Shown here in pieces: positions 1 through 7,441 of a stretch of 10,775 bases of DNA. The stretch is taken from the NCBI GenBank assembly GCA_017882245.1, contig JADGPV010000029.1, positions 1 to 10,775 on the forward strand, written 5' to 3'. Under the pieces are notes generated by a model. It was not told where the DNA came from. It ran no database searches and saw only the letters and a list, made by a program, of their open reading frames with translations. The number at the start of each line of letters is the position of its first letter. Within the stretch, counting starts at the first letter, position 1. A program made the position numbers and the translations under genes. The stretch is from Bacteroidales bacterium. GTDB taxonomy: Bacteria; Bacteroidota; Bacteroidia; Bacteroidales; VadinHA17.

Positions 1-354
1 CCATGAGTTGAATGTATGGCTGAAACTGAGATCAAGGCTGTAAAAGGCCAGAAAAGGGCTGAAATCAGTCAGCGTATAGCCCGTTGCAGAGAGATAGAGA
101 TGGTCCCTGAAGCCATACGCGATAGAGGCGTAGCCGAATGGTCTGTCCTGTGACATTGTTGTTCCGAGATAGACCATATTAGTGCCAAACCCGGTACCGG
201 CATAAAGTGAATGATCCTTTTCCTTTTCGAGTGTTACAAGGGTATCTTTTTTGGGTATGGTATCCTCAGGTGCCTGAGCGGAGGCATTAATCAAAATTAT
301 CTGAAGTAAGACGCTGCAGGCAGTTATGCCTATTGCATATATCCTTTTTCCCAT
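1..354 (-). CDS. Exported beta-rich protein of unknown function (3' end beyond window)
   Basis: An open frame of 118 codons runs from an ATG at 354-352 to the left edge without a stop, so the gene is partial. Residues 1-26 look like a signal peptide: a basic start (MGKR), a hydrophobic stretch to about residue 22, then an ASA/QA cleavage-like site. After a short polar, Lys/Glu-rich linker (about 29-48), the chain alternates aromatic, glycine and polar residues (from SLYAGTGFGTNMVYLG onward), as in strands of an outer-membrane beta-barrel. The end, rich in Phe, Ser and Leu, keeps this pattern. AAAAGGA lies just before the ATG and supports this start. It begins 20 nt after the stop of the 121-residue gene, so the two are probably one transcript. 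Export is well supported by what is visible. The barrel idea is inference, and I recognise no function. Confidence 0.7.
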   Translation of the reverse strand, partial: MGKRIYAIGITACSVLLQIILINASAQAPEDTIPKKDTLVTLEKEKDHSLYAGTGFGTNMVYLGTTMSQDRPFGYASIAYGFRDHLYLSATGYTLTDFSPFLAFYSLDLSFSHTFNSW

Positions 355-374
355 AATGTCCTTTTGCCGTTGCC

Positions 375-740
375 TTACCTTTTGCCAACGCCTTTCGCTC
401 CGCCGGGTTTACCCACGCCCTTTGGTATCCGAGAGCCTGAAGGCCTTTCAACCGAAGGCGGGCGGGCGCCTTTGGCTTTGCTCCAGTCAGGTCGGGCACC
501 GCGGACCTGTTTCACCCCTGAGGGATTGGCCTTTTGATTTTTTATCTGCGTTTCCTTCCGGGTCATTTCCTTATTTTGAGTCTGGCCTTGTGCCTGCTCC
601 CTGTTCTGCAACTGAGTATCACTCTTTTGCATTTTAACCCCTGTTGTGTCTGAACTCACCCCTATAGCCTGCGCATTTATCACTCCTACTGATAGCAGCA
701 TCAGAGATAAGATCATCAGGATATTCTTAATCTTTTTCAT
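375..740 (-). CDS. Small basic exported low-complexity protein, unknown function
   Basis: The product has 121 residues. Residues 1-25 form a clear signal peptide (MKKIKN, a Leu/Ile/Met-rich core, then VINAQA). The mature part has no hydrophobic core. Residues 36-70 are rich in Gln, Lys, Glu and Thr. Residues 72-121 are rich in Gly, Pro, Arg and Lys, with GARP at 81-84 and 91-94 and GVGK at 108-111 and 117-120. The mature chain is strongly basic and probably disordered, which would suit binding to an anionic surface such as cell wall, polysaccharide or nucleic acid, but that is inference. The gene leads a minus-strand pair with the partial exported protein 20 nt downstream. The plus-strand frame over the same DNA lacks any such signal. 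I recognise no family. Confidence 0.65.
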   Translation of the reverse strand: MKKIKNILMILSLMLLSVGVINAQAIGVSSDTTGVKMQKSDTQLQNREQAQGQTQNKEMTRKETQIKNQKANPSGVKQVRGARPDWSKAKGARPPSVERPSGSRIPKGVGKPGGAKGVGKR

Positions 741-814
741 TTTTCATCAGGTTAATATTACCCGAAGACATCTTAGCTATTCCGTAAAACATTTGAGATT
801 CAGATGTTTCTTAG

Positions 815-822
815 CAAAAGTA
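815..822 (-). promoter_or_regulatory. Candidate Bacteroidota -7 element for the leftward gene pair
   Basis: Read on the minus strand, the sequence is TACTTTTG, an exact match to the TAnnTTTG -7 consensus of Bacteroidota sigma factors. It would give a leader of roughly 70 nt before the ATG at 740. No TTG is found at the expected distance (about 20 nt) upstream, so the match could be chance in AT-rich DNA. Confidence 0.35.
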
Positions 823-929
823 TTCATTCAAAAGTGAAGAAAAGATGAAAGATCGTTTTTTTTGAAATTTTTTTAAAAAGTGTATTAATTACCTTTAAAT
901 AAAATATTTAACTTGCCCTTGATAGCAAG

Positions 930-969
930 GAGCAAGGGGCAAAGAGCAAGGGGCAGGGAGCAAGGGGCA
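930..969 (+). repeat. 14-bp tandem repeat, three copies
   Basis: The 12-mer GAGCAAGGGGCA occurs exactly three times, at 930-941, 944-955 and 958-969, so the period is 14 bp. The two-base spacers differ (AA, then GG). A partial related unit, AGCAAGG, lies at 924-930. The repeat forms the left part of a longer purine-rich tract and lies about 170-210 nt before the transporter start. Confidence 0.9.
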
Positions 970-1044
970 AGGAAAAGAGGGGAAAGGGAGAAGGGGAGTA
1001 TGGGAGAAAGGGAGAATGGGAAAAGGGGTGAAGGGGTGACGGGG
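936..1044 (+). repeat. G-run tract with quadruplex-forming pattern
   Basis: The plus strand carries thirteen runs of three or four G: at 936, 950, 956, 964, 979, 986, 993, 1002, 1010, 1018, 1025, 1033 and 1041. From 979 the starts are 7 to 9 nt apart, with units like GGGAGAA or GGGGTGA separated by short A-rich loops. Almost all bases are purines on one strand. This is direct sequence evidence for a degenerate repeat of about 8 nt. G-quadruplex or triplex formation is an inference from the run lengths and loop sizes. No coding frame explains it. Confidence 0.85.
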
Positions 1045-1086
1045 AGGTCAAACTCCTGAATGTCACGGGTTAAATAGGAATATGAA

Positions 1087-1116
1087 TTGCATTAATAATG
1101 ACCGTAAATATCCTTA
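1087..1116 (+). promoter_or_regulatory. Candidate promoter of the arabinose operon
   Basis: TTG at 1087-1089 is followed after 19 nt by TATCCTTA at 1109-1116. This fits the Bacteroidota -33 TTG / -7 TAnnTTTG layout in spacing but has two mismatches in the -7 box. It would give a start near 1121-1125 and a short leader to the ATG at 1142. It is the best candidate close to the gene. A weaker TAccTTTA at 890-897 lacks a well-spaced TTG. Confidence 0.3.
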
Positions 1117-1141
1117 TAATTAACCTAACAACTTAATAATC

Positions 1142-2797
1142 ATGCAATTACTGGACTGGATTGTATTGGGGTCGTTCTGCCTCGCACTGGTAGCCTTTAT
1201 TGTCTTTTCCATGAAATCGAAAGACAAAACTTCGGCTGACTACTTTCTCGCCGGCCGTGACGCAACTTGGGTCGCAATCGGCGCCTCTATCTTTGCCTCT
1301 AACATCGGATCAGAGCATCTTGTTGGCCTTGCCGGTGCAGGTGCCTCTTCAGGAATGGCCATGGCTCACTGGGAGATGCACGGCTGGCTCATCCTTCTCC
1401 TCGGCTGGCTGTTTGTACCATTTTATGCAAGGAGCGGAGTTTTCACCATGCCTGAATTCCTTGAACGAAGATATAACAAGGAATCAAGGTCTGTTTTGTC
1501 AATTATCTCCCTGATAAGCTATGTGCTGACCAAAGTGGCTGTCACTGTTTATGCAGGCGGTGTTGTCTTTAAAGATGTCTTTGGAATTCAATCAATCTGG
1601 GGTATAGACTTCTTCTGGATAAGCGCTATTGGCCTTGTTGTCATAACAGGTCTCTATACCACACTCGGCGGTATGAAAGCAGTTTTATGGACTTCGGTCA
1701 TACAGACACCCGTATTGCTTGCCGGATCGATTGCAGTTCTTGTAGCAGGTCTTATAAAGGTCGGTGGTTGGGATGAACTGATGCATATTTGCAGGTCTGT
1801 GCCCGTAAATGATTATGGCGATACAATGACACAGCTTATCAGATCACCTAAAGATCCGGTATATCCGTGGACGGGAGTGCTTCTTGGATCTGCAATCATC
1901 GGTTTCTGGTACTGGTGTACCGATCAGTATATTGTTCAGCGTGTCCTTTCAGGCCGTGACCAGACCCAGGCACGCCGTGGTGCTATTTTCGGGGCATACC
2001 TGAAACTGACCCCGGTATTTATATTCCTGATCCCCGGTATGATAGCATATGCACTTAATCAGCAGGGTGTTATACATCTCGCAAGCTCTGATTCAGCATT
2101 TTCGACGCTGGTTAAAGAATTATTACCCATGGGCTTCAAAGGTCTCGTTGTCGGTGGCCTTCTGGCGGCGCTGATGAGCTCCCTGGCATCATTGTTCAAC
2201 TCTTCAGCCACGTTGTTTACGATTGATTTTTACCAGAGGTATAAACCGCAGGCTCCGGAAAAAGAGCTTGTGAAAGTAGGACGTATTGCCACGGTTGTTG
2301 TTGTGGTACTTGGAGTTCTCTGGATTCCTGTCATGAGGGGAATAGGCAAGGTCCTTTATGCATACCTTCAGGATGTTCAATCGCTGCTGGCTCCAGGGAT
2401 TGCAGCTGCATTTCTGCTTGGAATCCTCTCAAAGAAAATTACTCCAGCAGCAGGGCTTACCGGCCTTCTGACAGGATTCGGATTAGGAATGTTACGCCTG
2501 GGATTTACGATCTTCAAGGGCCATGTAACTCCTGACACCCTGCTGTATAATGTATTTGTCGGAACCAACTGGCTGCATTATGAGATCATCAATTTTGCCA
2601 TTGTTATAATCACGATGATCATAGTGAGTTCTTTTACTAAGAGAATGGATGAAACGAAGATCACAGGACTTTATCTCGGGTCGGCAACAGCTGAGCAGAA
2701 AGCTATCACCCGGGCCAGCTGGACCACTTCGGATGTTGTTCTGTCAGCTATTGTTATTGTAGTAATTATAGCCTTCTATGCTTACTTCTGGAAATAG
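1142..2797 (+). CDS. Sodium/solute symporter (SSS/SLC5 family), probable L-arabinose importer
   Basis: This 551-residue inner-membrane protein has many hydrophobic segments, as expected for the SSS fold of about 13-14 helices. Family landmarks include the unwound first-core-helix region ASNIGSEHLVGLAG (52-65), MPEFLERRY (103-111), the cytoplasmic loop DQYIVQRVLSGRD (261-273), and the SSLASLFNSSATLFTIDFY stretch (346-364). In related sodium/galactose symporters the serines of that last stretch help form the Na2 site. Members move a sugar with Na+. Sugar identity is inferred from position: it is the first gene, 34 nt before araA, in an operon holding the whole arabinose pathway. The start follows an AT-rich leader with no strong Shine-Dalgarno site, as is usual in this phylum. 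The family call is secure and the substrate is likely. Confidence 0.92.
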   Translation: MQLLDWIVLGSFCLALVAFIVFSMKSKDKTSADYFLAGRDATWVAIGASIFASNIGSEHLVGLAGAGASSGMAMAHWEMHGWLILLLGWLFVPFYARSGVFTMPEFLERRYNKESRSVLSIISLISYVLTKVAVTVYAGGVVFKDVFGIQSIWGIDFFWISAIGLVVITGLYTTLGGMKAVLWTSVIQTPVLLAGSIAVLVAGLIKVGGWDELMHICRSVPVNDYGDTMTQLIRSPKDPVYPWTGVLLGSAIIGFWYWCTDQYIVQRVLSGRDQTQARRGAIFGAYLKLTPVFIFLIPGMIAYALNQQGVIHLASSDSAFSTLVKELLPMGFKGLVVGGLLAALMSSLASLFNSSATLFTIDFYQRYKPQAPEKELVKVGRIATVVVVVLGVLWIPVMRGIGKVLYAYLQDVQSLLAPGIAAAFLLGILSKKITPAAGLTGLLTGFGLGMLRLGFTIFKGHVTPDTLLYNVFVGTNWLHYEIINFAIVIITMIIVSSFTKRMDETKITGLYLGSATAEQKAITRASWTTSDVVLSAIVIVVIIAFYAYFWK

Positions 2798-2831
2798 CCC
2801 GCGAAATATTTCTTAAGTTATAACATATAAA

Positions 2832-4322
2832 ATGAAAAAGGATTCAATTGAATTATGGTTCGTAACAGGCAGTCAGCATCTTTACGGTGAGAAAACACTT
2901 AAGCAGGTCAATTCTGATTCAAAGGCTATTGCTGGTGCCCTTGACAAAGCTGAATCCATTCCTGTGAAGGTCATCTTCCGGCCTGTGCTTACAACAGCTG
3001 ATGCCATTACTTCCATTTGTGTCGATGCAAACAATTCGCCAGAATGCGCAGGTCTCATAGCCTGGATGCATACTTTCTCACCTGCAAAGATGTGGATATC
3101 AGGACTTAAGAAGCTAAACAAACCCCTTCTTCACTTTCATACTCAGTACAATCGTGACATACCATGGTCGGAGATTGACATGGATTTCATGAATCTGAAT
3201 CAGGCGGCTCACGGAGACCGTGAGTTCGGATATATCTGCTCACGCCTCCGCCTTGATCGTAAGGTTGTTGTTGGACACTGGCAGGACAAAGATGCGGTCA
3301 ATGCCATTGGCGTATGGGCCCGGGCAGCCATGGCAGCTCTCGATGCACGGTCACTTAAGGTGGCACGCTTCGGAGATAATATGCGTGATGTGGCAGTGAC
3401 TGAAGGCAATAAGGTTTCAGCACAGATCAGGCTTGATTACCAGGTGCACGGTTACGGTGTGGGAGACCTGGCCAATGCTGTCGGTAAAGTATCTGACAAG
3501 CAGGTTGCTGTACTGGTAAAACAATACGGTGACGAATACAAGGCTTCAACGAAGGTCCTTGCCTCTCCTTCCATTAAAGAGGCGGCTCGCATTGAAATAG
3601 GCATGCGTACCTTCCTTGAAAAAGGCGGCTTCAAAGCCTTCACCACCACCTTTGAGGATCTCCACGGACTGGCTCAGTTACCTGGTCTGGCAGTACAGAG
3701 ACTCATGGCCGAGGGTTATGGTTTTGGAGCTGAGGGCGACTGGAAGACTGCAGCCCTGGTGCGCTCAATGAAGGTGATGGCCAGGGGTCTTAAAGGCGGA
3801 ACATCTTTCATGGAAGATTACACATATAACCTCGATCCAAAGAACATGGCTGCACTAGGAGCTCACATGCTCGAGGTGTGTCCCACCATCGCTGCCGGTA
3901 AACCGACACTGGAAGTACACCCGCTCGGCATAGGAGGCAAGGCAGACCCCGCACGATTAATATTCAGGACCAGTACAGGCAAAGCTATTGTAGCCTCGAT
4001 GGTAGAAATGGGTGACAGGTTCCGGCTCATTGTCAATACGATGAAGGTTATCGATTGTCCACCCATGCCCAGGCTGCCGGTTGCAAGCGTCCTCTGGAAA
4101 CCTGATCCTGACCTTAAGGTTGCTGCCACAGCATGGATATATGCCGGCGGTGCTCACCACACGGGCTTCAGCCAGGCTCTTACGGCCGAACATATGGCTG
4201 ATTTTGCTGCCATGACCGGAACGGAGTTCATTCTTATCAATGAAAAATGCCAGATAGAAGAGTTAAAGAAAGAACTCAGGTGGAATGACCTTTACTATCA
4301 TTTGAATAAGGGTTTATGCTAG
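2832..4322 (+). CDS. araA: L-arabinose isomerase
   Basis: This cytoplasmic enzyme converts L-arabinose to L-ribulose, the first step of the pathway. The 496-residue length is normal for AraA. Family sequence is visible from the N-terminus (ELWFVTGSQHLYGE, 7-20) onward. By comparison with the E. coli enzyme, the metal-binding and catalytic residues are E301 in GAEGDWKTAAL, E328 in TSFMEDYTY, H345 in GAHMLEVCP and H442/H443 in GGAHHTGFS. All are present, so the enzyme should be active with Mn2+. The gene starts 34 nt after the transporter. Its last 7 nt overlap the start of the regulator gene (ATGCTAG at 4316-4322), which suggests coupled translation. Confidence 0.97.
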   Translation: MKKDSIELWFVTGSQHLYGEKTLKQVNSDSKAIAGALDKAESIPVKVIFRPVLTTADAITSICVDANNSPECAGLIAWMHTFSPAKMWISGLKKLNKPLLHFHTQYNRDIPWSEIDMDFMNLNQAAHGDREFGYICSRLRLDRKVVVGHWQDKDAVNAIGVWARAAMAALDARSLKVARFGDNMRDVAVTEGNKVSAQIRLDYQVHGYGVGDLANAVGKVSDKQVAVLVKQYGDEYKASTKVLASPSIKEAARIEIGMRTFLEKGGFKAFTTTFEDLHGLAQLPGLAVQRLMAEGYGFGAEGDWKTAALVRSMKVMARGLKGGTSFMEDYTYNLDPKNMAALGAHMLEVCPTIAAGKPTLEVHPLGIGGKADPARLIFRTSTGKAIVASMVEMGDRFRLIVNTMKVIDCPPMPRLPVASVLWKPDPDLKVAATAWIYAGGAHHTGFSQALTAEHMADFAAMTGTEFILINEKCQIEELKKELRWNDLYYHLNKGLC

Positions 4323-5020
4323 AGATCTATTCAAGGCATCCGAAACACTTTCTTGCAGTTGACTGCATCATATTCGGTTATGATTTAGCTGAGAAAGAGC
4401 TCAAGCTCCTCCTCATCAAGAGGAGTTTTGAGCCCGCAAAGGGTCATTGGTCACTTTCAGGAGGATTTGTAGAGGAGGGTGAGGGTCTTGATGATGCTGC
4501 AAACCGTGTGCTATGCAGCCTGACGGGCTTTTCAAATCTTTACATGGAACAACTTTACACCTACGGTGAGGTTGACCGTGACCCGGGCGACAGGGTGATC
4601 TCCACGGCATATTTTTCATTGATTGGCATACATGAGATTGAACACGAGCTAAGAGAGAAGTACGGAGCTCACTGGAGGTCAATATCAAACCTTCCGGATC
4701 TGATCTTTGATCACAGGAGAATGGTGGACAGAGCATTGAAGGAGCTGGTTGAAAAGGTAAAGGCGCACCCCGTCGGTTTCGAACTGCTTCCCGAGAAGTT
4801 TACCCTTGTGCAGCTGCAGAATCTGTATGAGGCTATTTATCAGAAATCTATTGACAAACGTAACTTCAGGAAGAAAATCCTCTCTATGAACCTTCTGGAG
4901 AAACAGGAGGACAAAGAGAGGGAGACTTCAAAAAAAGGAGCCTGGTATTACAGGTTCAATGAAGAGAAGTACGAGGAGTTCACAAGGAACGGTTTCTTTT
5001 TCAATCTTGCCGTGAGCTGA
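4316..5020 (+). CDS. araR: AraR-like Nudix-related transcriptional regulator
   Basis: The 234-residue protein has a Nudix-fold N-terminal domain (about 10-145) and a C-terminal winged-helix segment with FTLVQLQNLYEAIY (162-175) and DKRNFRKKIL (180-189), typical of the NrtR/AraR group. The Nudix box at 50-72 keeps G50, E56, R64 and G71. The catalytic REUxEE core, however, reads RVLCSL, so all three glutamates are lost (V65, S68, L69). It should therefore bind a small molecule rather than hydrolyse nucleotides. In Bacteroides, AraR of this type is known to repress arabinose genes and to be released by L-arabinose. The position inside the operon, overlapping araA by 7 nt, points to that role and to self-regulation. 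I could not identify its operator. Confidence 0.9.
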   Translation: MLEIYSRHPKHFLAVDCIIFGYDLAEKELKLLLIKRSFEPAKGHWSLSGGFVEEGEGLDDAANRVLCSLTGFSNLYMEQLYTYGEVDRDPGDRVISTAYFSLIGIHEIEHELREKYGAHWRSISNLPDLIFDHRRMVDRALKELVEKVKAHPVGFELLPEKFTLVQLQNLYEAIYQKSIDKRNFRKKILSMNLLEKQEDKERETSKKGAWYYRFNEEKYEEFTRNGFFFNLAVS

Positions 5021-5064
5021 CCTTGTGGTCTTCCCGGCAGGCTTAACTTTTAAACAAAATAATC

Positions 5065-5754
5065 ATGCTTGAAAAGCTTAAGGAAGATGTTTTCAGGGCA
5101 AATCTTGATCTTGTCAGACACGGGCTTGTCATTATGACTTTCGGTAATGTCAGCGGCTTTGACAGAACTTCTGAGCTGATGGTCATCAAACCTTCCGGTG
5201 TTTCATATAACGAGATGACTGCCAATGATATGGTTGTTACCGATCTCAACGGCAATGTTGTCGAGGGCACATTAACCCCATCAATGGATACTCCGACTCA
5301 CCTGGCTCTTTACAAGGCTTTTCCCGGTATAGGAGGAGTAGTGCACACACATTCAACTCATGCCACTGCCTGGGCTCAGGCAGGCACTGCCATCCCGTGC
5401 CTCGGGACAACTCATGCTGATTATTTCTACGGTCCTGTGCCCGTGACAAGGAGGTTAACCATCAATGAAACTGAGAAAGACTATGAATACAATACCGGGC
5501 TGGTCATTGCCGAAGTCCTTGCAGGGAGAGACCCTCAGACCATGCCGGCTGTACTGGTGAACTCTCACGGCCCGTTTACCTGGGGCGTGACGCCTGCCAT
5601 GGCCGTCCGTAATGCTGTCATTCTTGAGGAGATAGCACGTATAGCATCACTCACTGTCAGTATTGCCCCGCCCAATGAGATTGACAAACATCTCCTTGAC
5701 AGGCATTACCTCAGGAAACACGGCAGTAGTGCGTACTACGGCCAGAAGAAGTAA
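5065..5754 (+). CDS. araD: L-ribulose-5-phosphate 4-epimerase
   Basis: This class II aldolase-fold enzyme turns L-ribulose 5-phosphate into D-xylulose 5-phosphate in the cytoplasm, the last dedicated step before the pentose phosphate pathway. The 229 residues match the family length (231 in E. coli). Zinc ligands H94 and H96 (VVHTHSTH) and H168 (NSHGPFTWG) are present. So are D75 (SMDTPTH), D119 (THADYF) and the C-terminal YYGQ (224-227), whose tyrosine reaches a neighbouring subunit in the E. coli tetramer. FGNVSG (26-31) and KPSGV (42-46) contribute to phosphate binding in the family. The gene lies 44 nt after the regulator and 19 nt before the kinase. L-fuculose-phosphate aldolases share the fold, but the DTPTH and YYGQ motifs favour AraD. 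Confidence 0.96.
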   Translation: MLEKLKEDVFRANLDLVRHGLVIMTFGNVSGFDRTSELMVIKPSGVSYNEMTANDMVVTDLNGNVVEGTLTPSMDTPTHLALYKAFPGIGGVVHTHSTHATAWAQAGTAIPCLGTTHADYFYGPVPVTRRLTINETEKDYEYNTGLVIAEVLAGRDPQTMPAVLVNSHGPFTWGVTPAMAVRNAVILEEIARIASLTVSIAPPNEIDKHLLDRHYLRKHGSSAYYGQKK

Positions 5755-5773
5755 AACACAAATCAATAATTTC

Positions 5774-7441
5774 ATGCGTAAGTTTTCTGTTGGAGTAGAT
5801 TTCGGAACCCTCTCGGGAAGGGCTGTTATGGTGGATGTGAGTAACGGTGAAGAAGTGGCTGTCGCTGTTCATGAATACACTCACGGAGTAATGGACGAGA
5901 AATTGCCTGACGGCACTCCCCTTGGAGTAGATTGGGCACTGCAGCACCCTCAGGATTACCTCGATGTATTCCATATAACAATTCCGCAGGTTATGAAACT
6001 GGCTTCAGTCAGCCCTGAGCAGATCGTTGGAGTAGGCATTGACTTTACAGCATGCACCATGCTCCCCGTTGAGGCGGACGGAACACCCCTGTGCTTCCTT
6101 GACAAATACAAAAACAGACCCAATGCCTGGGTTAAGCTGTGGAAACATCACTCAGCGCAGGATGAAGCAAACAAGCTCAATGCCATTGCAAAAAAAAGAG
6201 GCGAAAAATTCCTGAGCCGCTACGGAGGCAAAATTTCATCAGAATGGCTTATACCCAAAATCTGGCAGACAGTTGATGAAGATCCTGAAATATATGATGC
6301 GGCAGCACGCTTTATTGAGGCAGCTGACTGGGTGATATGGCAGCTGACGGGCATAGAAACACGTAATACCTGTACGGCAGGTTACAAGGCTATATGGCAT
6401 AAACATGACGGATATCCTTCAAATGAATTTTTCAAGGCACTGCATCCGAAAATGGAGAACCTGGTAGATGAGAAGCTCTCACAACATCTTCTTCCTGTGG
6501 GAACAAAAGCAGGAACAATATCCGCCGCTGCAGCAAAACTCACCGGCCTGAAAGAAGGCACAGCAGTGGCAGTGGCCAATGTCGACGCGCATGTATCAAT
6601 ACCCGCAGTGGGGATAACATCTTCAGGCAAAATGCTGGCTATCATTGGTACGTCGACATGTCATATGCTGCTGGGCGATATTGAGAAAGAGGTCCCGGGC
6701 ATGTGCGGCGTCGTGGAGGACGGGATCATTGAGGGCTTCTTTGGATATGAGGCAGGACAGAGCTGTGTGGGTGATCACTTCCAGTGGTTCGTTGAAAACT
6801 GTTCCCCTGCAGAATATAAGGCTGAAGCTGAACACAGGAAAACAGATCTGTATGCGCTTCTTACGGAAAAAGCATCAGCTCTTAAACCTGGAGAGAGCGG
6901 ACTGGTTGCATTAGACTGGTGGAACGGTAACAGGTCGGTACTTGTTGATGTCGACCTTACAGGCATGATGCTGGGTATGACCCTGGCAACAAAGCCGGAG
7001 GAGATATACCGTGCACTGATTGAGGCGACTGCCTATGGCACGAGAATGATCATTGATACATTTGAGGAAAATGGCGTACCCGTGAAAGAATTTTATGCTG
7101 CCGGCGGTATTGCAGAGAAAAATCCGTTTGTGATGCAGATCTATGCAGATGTTATAAACAGGGAAATAAAGATCTCCGGCAGTCCGCAGACCCCGGCACT
7201 CGGGTCGGCAATGTTCGGTGCAGTGGCAGCAGGCAAAAAGGCCGGAGGTTTTGATACAATACAGGAAGCCGCCGCAGCAATGGCAAAGGTCAGGGATTAC
7301 ACTTATAAGCCAATCCCACCCAATGTTGCTGCTTATAAAAAGCTATATGCGGAATACAAAATACTGCATGACTACTTTGGCCGGGGTGCCAATGACGTCA
7401 TGAAGAGGCTGAAGGACATTAAAAAAGAGGTCAGGGGATGA
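5774..7441 (+). CDS. araB: L-ribulokinase
   Basis: This FGGY-family kinase phosphorylates L-ribulose with ATP in the cytoplasm. From the chosen start it has 555 residues, close to E. coli AraB (566). VGVDFGTLSGRAVMVDV (6-22) is the N-terminal phosphate loop. GVGIDFTACTMLP (86-98) and ANVDAHVSIPAVG (268-280) follow, with D271 the likely catalytic base. GTSTCHMLLGD (292-302) and GYEAGQSCVGD (324-334) are ribulokinase-like. AAGGIAEKNPFVMQIYAD (442-459) lies in the ATP-binding half. The frame is open upstream to an ATG at 5663, but that start lies inside araD and adds 37 residues unlike the family. The ATG at 5774 places VDFGT near the N-terminus as expected. The stop overlaps the next start by 4 nt (ATGA). 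Confidence 0.96.
   Translation: MRKFSVGVDFGTLSGRAVMVDVSNGEEVAVAVHEYTHGVMDEKLPDGTPLGVDWALQHPQDYLDVFHITIPQVMKLASVSPEQIVGVGIDFTACTMLPVEADGTPLCFLDKYKNRPNAWVKLWKHHSAQDEANKLNAIAKKRGEKFLSRYGGKISSEWLIPKIWQTVDEDPEIYDAAARFIEAADWVIWQLTGIETRNTCTAGYKAIWHKHDGYPSNEFFKALHPKMENLVDEKLSQHLLPVGTKAGTISAAAAKLTGLKEGTAVAVANVDAHVSIPAVGITSSGKMLAIIGTSTCHMLLGDIEKEVPGMCGVVEDGIIEGFFGYEAGQSCVGDHFQWFVENCSPAEYKAEAEHRKTDLYALLTEKASALKPGESGLVALDWWNGNRSVLVDVDLTGMMLGMTLATKPEEIYRALIEATAYGTRMIIDTFEENGVPVKEFYAAGGIAEKNPFVMQIYADVINREIKISGSPQTPALGSAMFGAVAAGKKAGGFDTIQEAAAAMAKVRDYTYKPIPPNVAAYKKLYAEYKILHDYFGRGANDVMKRLKDIKKEVRG

Larger units (their letters stand above)
741..1141. other. Divergent intergenic control region
   Basis: This 401-nt stretch separates the leftward exported-protein pair from the rightward arabinose operon, so it must hold promoters for both. 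From 741 to about 915 it is AT-rich, with T-runs around 856-874. From about 924 to 1047 it is a G/purine-rich repeat tract, listed separately. From 1048 to 1141 it is ordinary AT-rich sequence leading to the transporter start. The only open frame inside it (plus strand, 646-837) overlaps the start of the leftward gene and shows no coding character. I see no tRNA, riboswitch or clear terminator hairpin. Confidence 0.7.

Noticed and set aside
326..637. Plus-strand open frame opposite the small exported protein
   Set aside because: It overlaps two minus-strand genes that both start with clear signal peptides. Its own product is Cys/Arg/Ser-rich with no leader or domain.
741..1141. CRISPR array or mobile-element end as an explanation for the repeats
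   Set aside because: The units are 14 nt or shorter with 2-nt spacers, and there is no transposase, terminal inverted repeat or unique spacer sequence.
2803..2812. Perfect palindrome GAAATATTTC between the transporter and araA
   Set aside because: Ten AT-rich bases can be palindromic by chance. There is no T-run or GC stem for a terminator, and no second copy was noticed at the operon front.
4316..5020. An active Nudix hydrolase
   Set aside because: The catalytic glutamates of the Nudix box are missing, and a DNA-binding C-terminal segment is present within an arabinose operon.
5663..5773. Upstream in-frame start for araB that would overlap araD by 92 nt
   Set aside because: The extra 37 residues do not resemble the kinase N-terminus. 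The ATG at 5774 puts the VDFGT phosphate loop at the usual distance and lies 19 nt after the araD stop.
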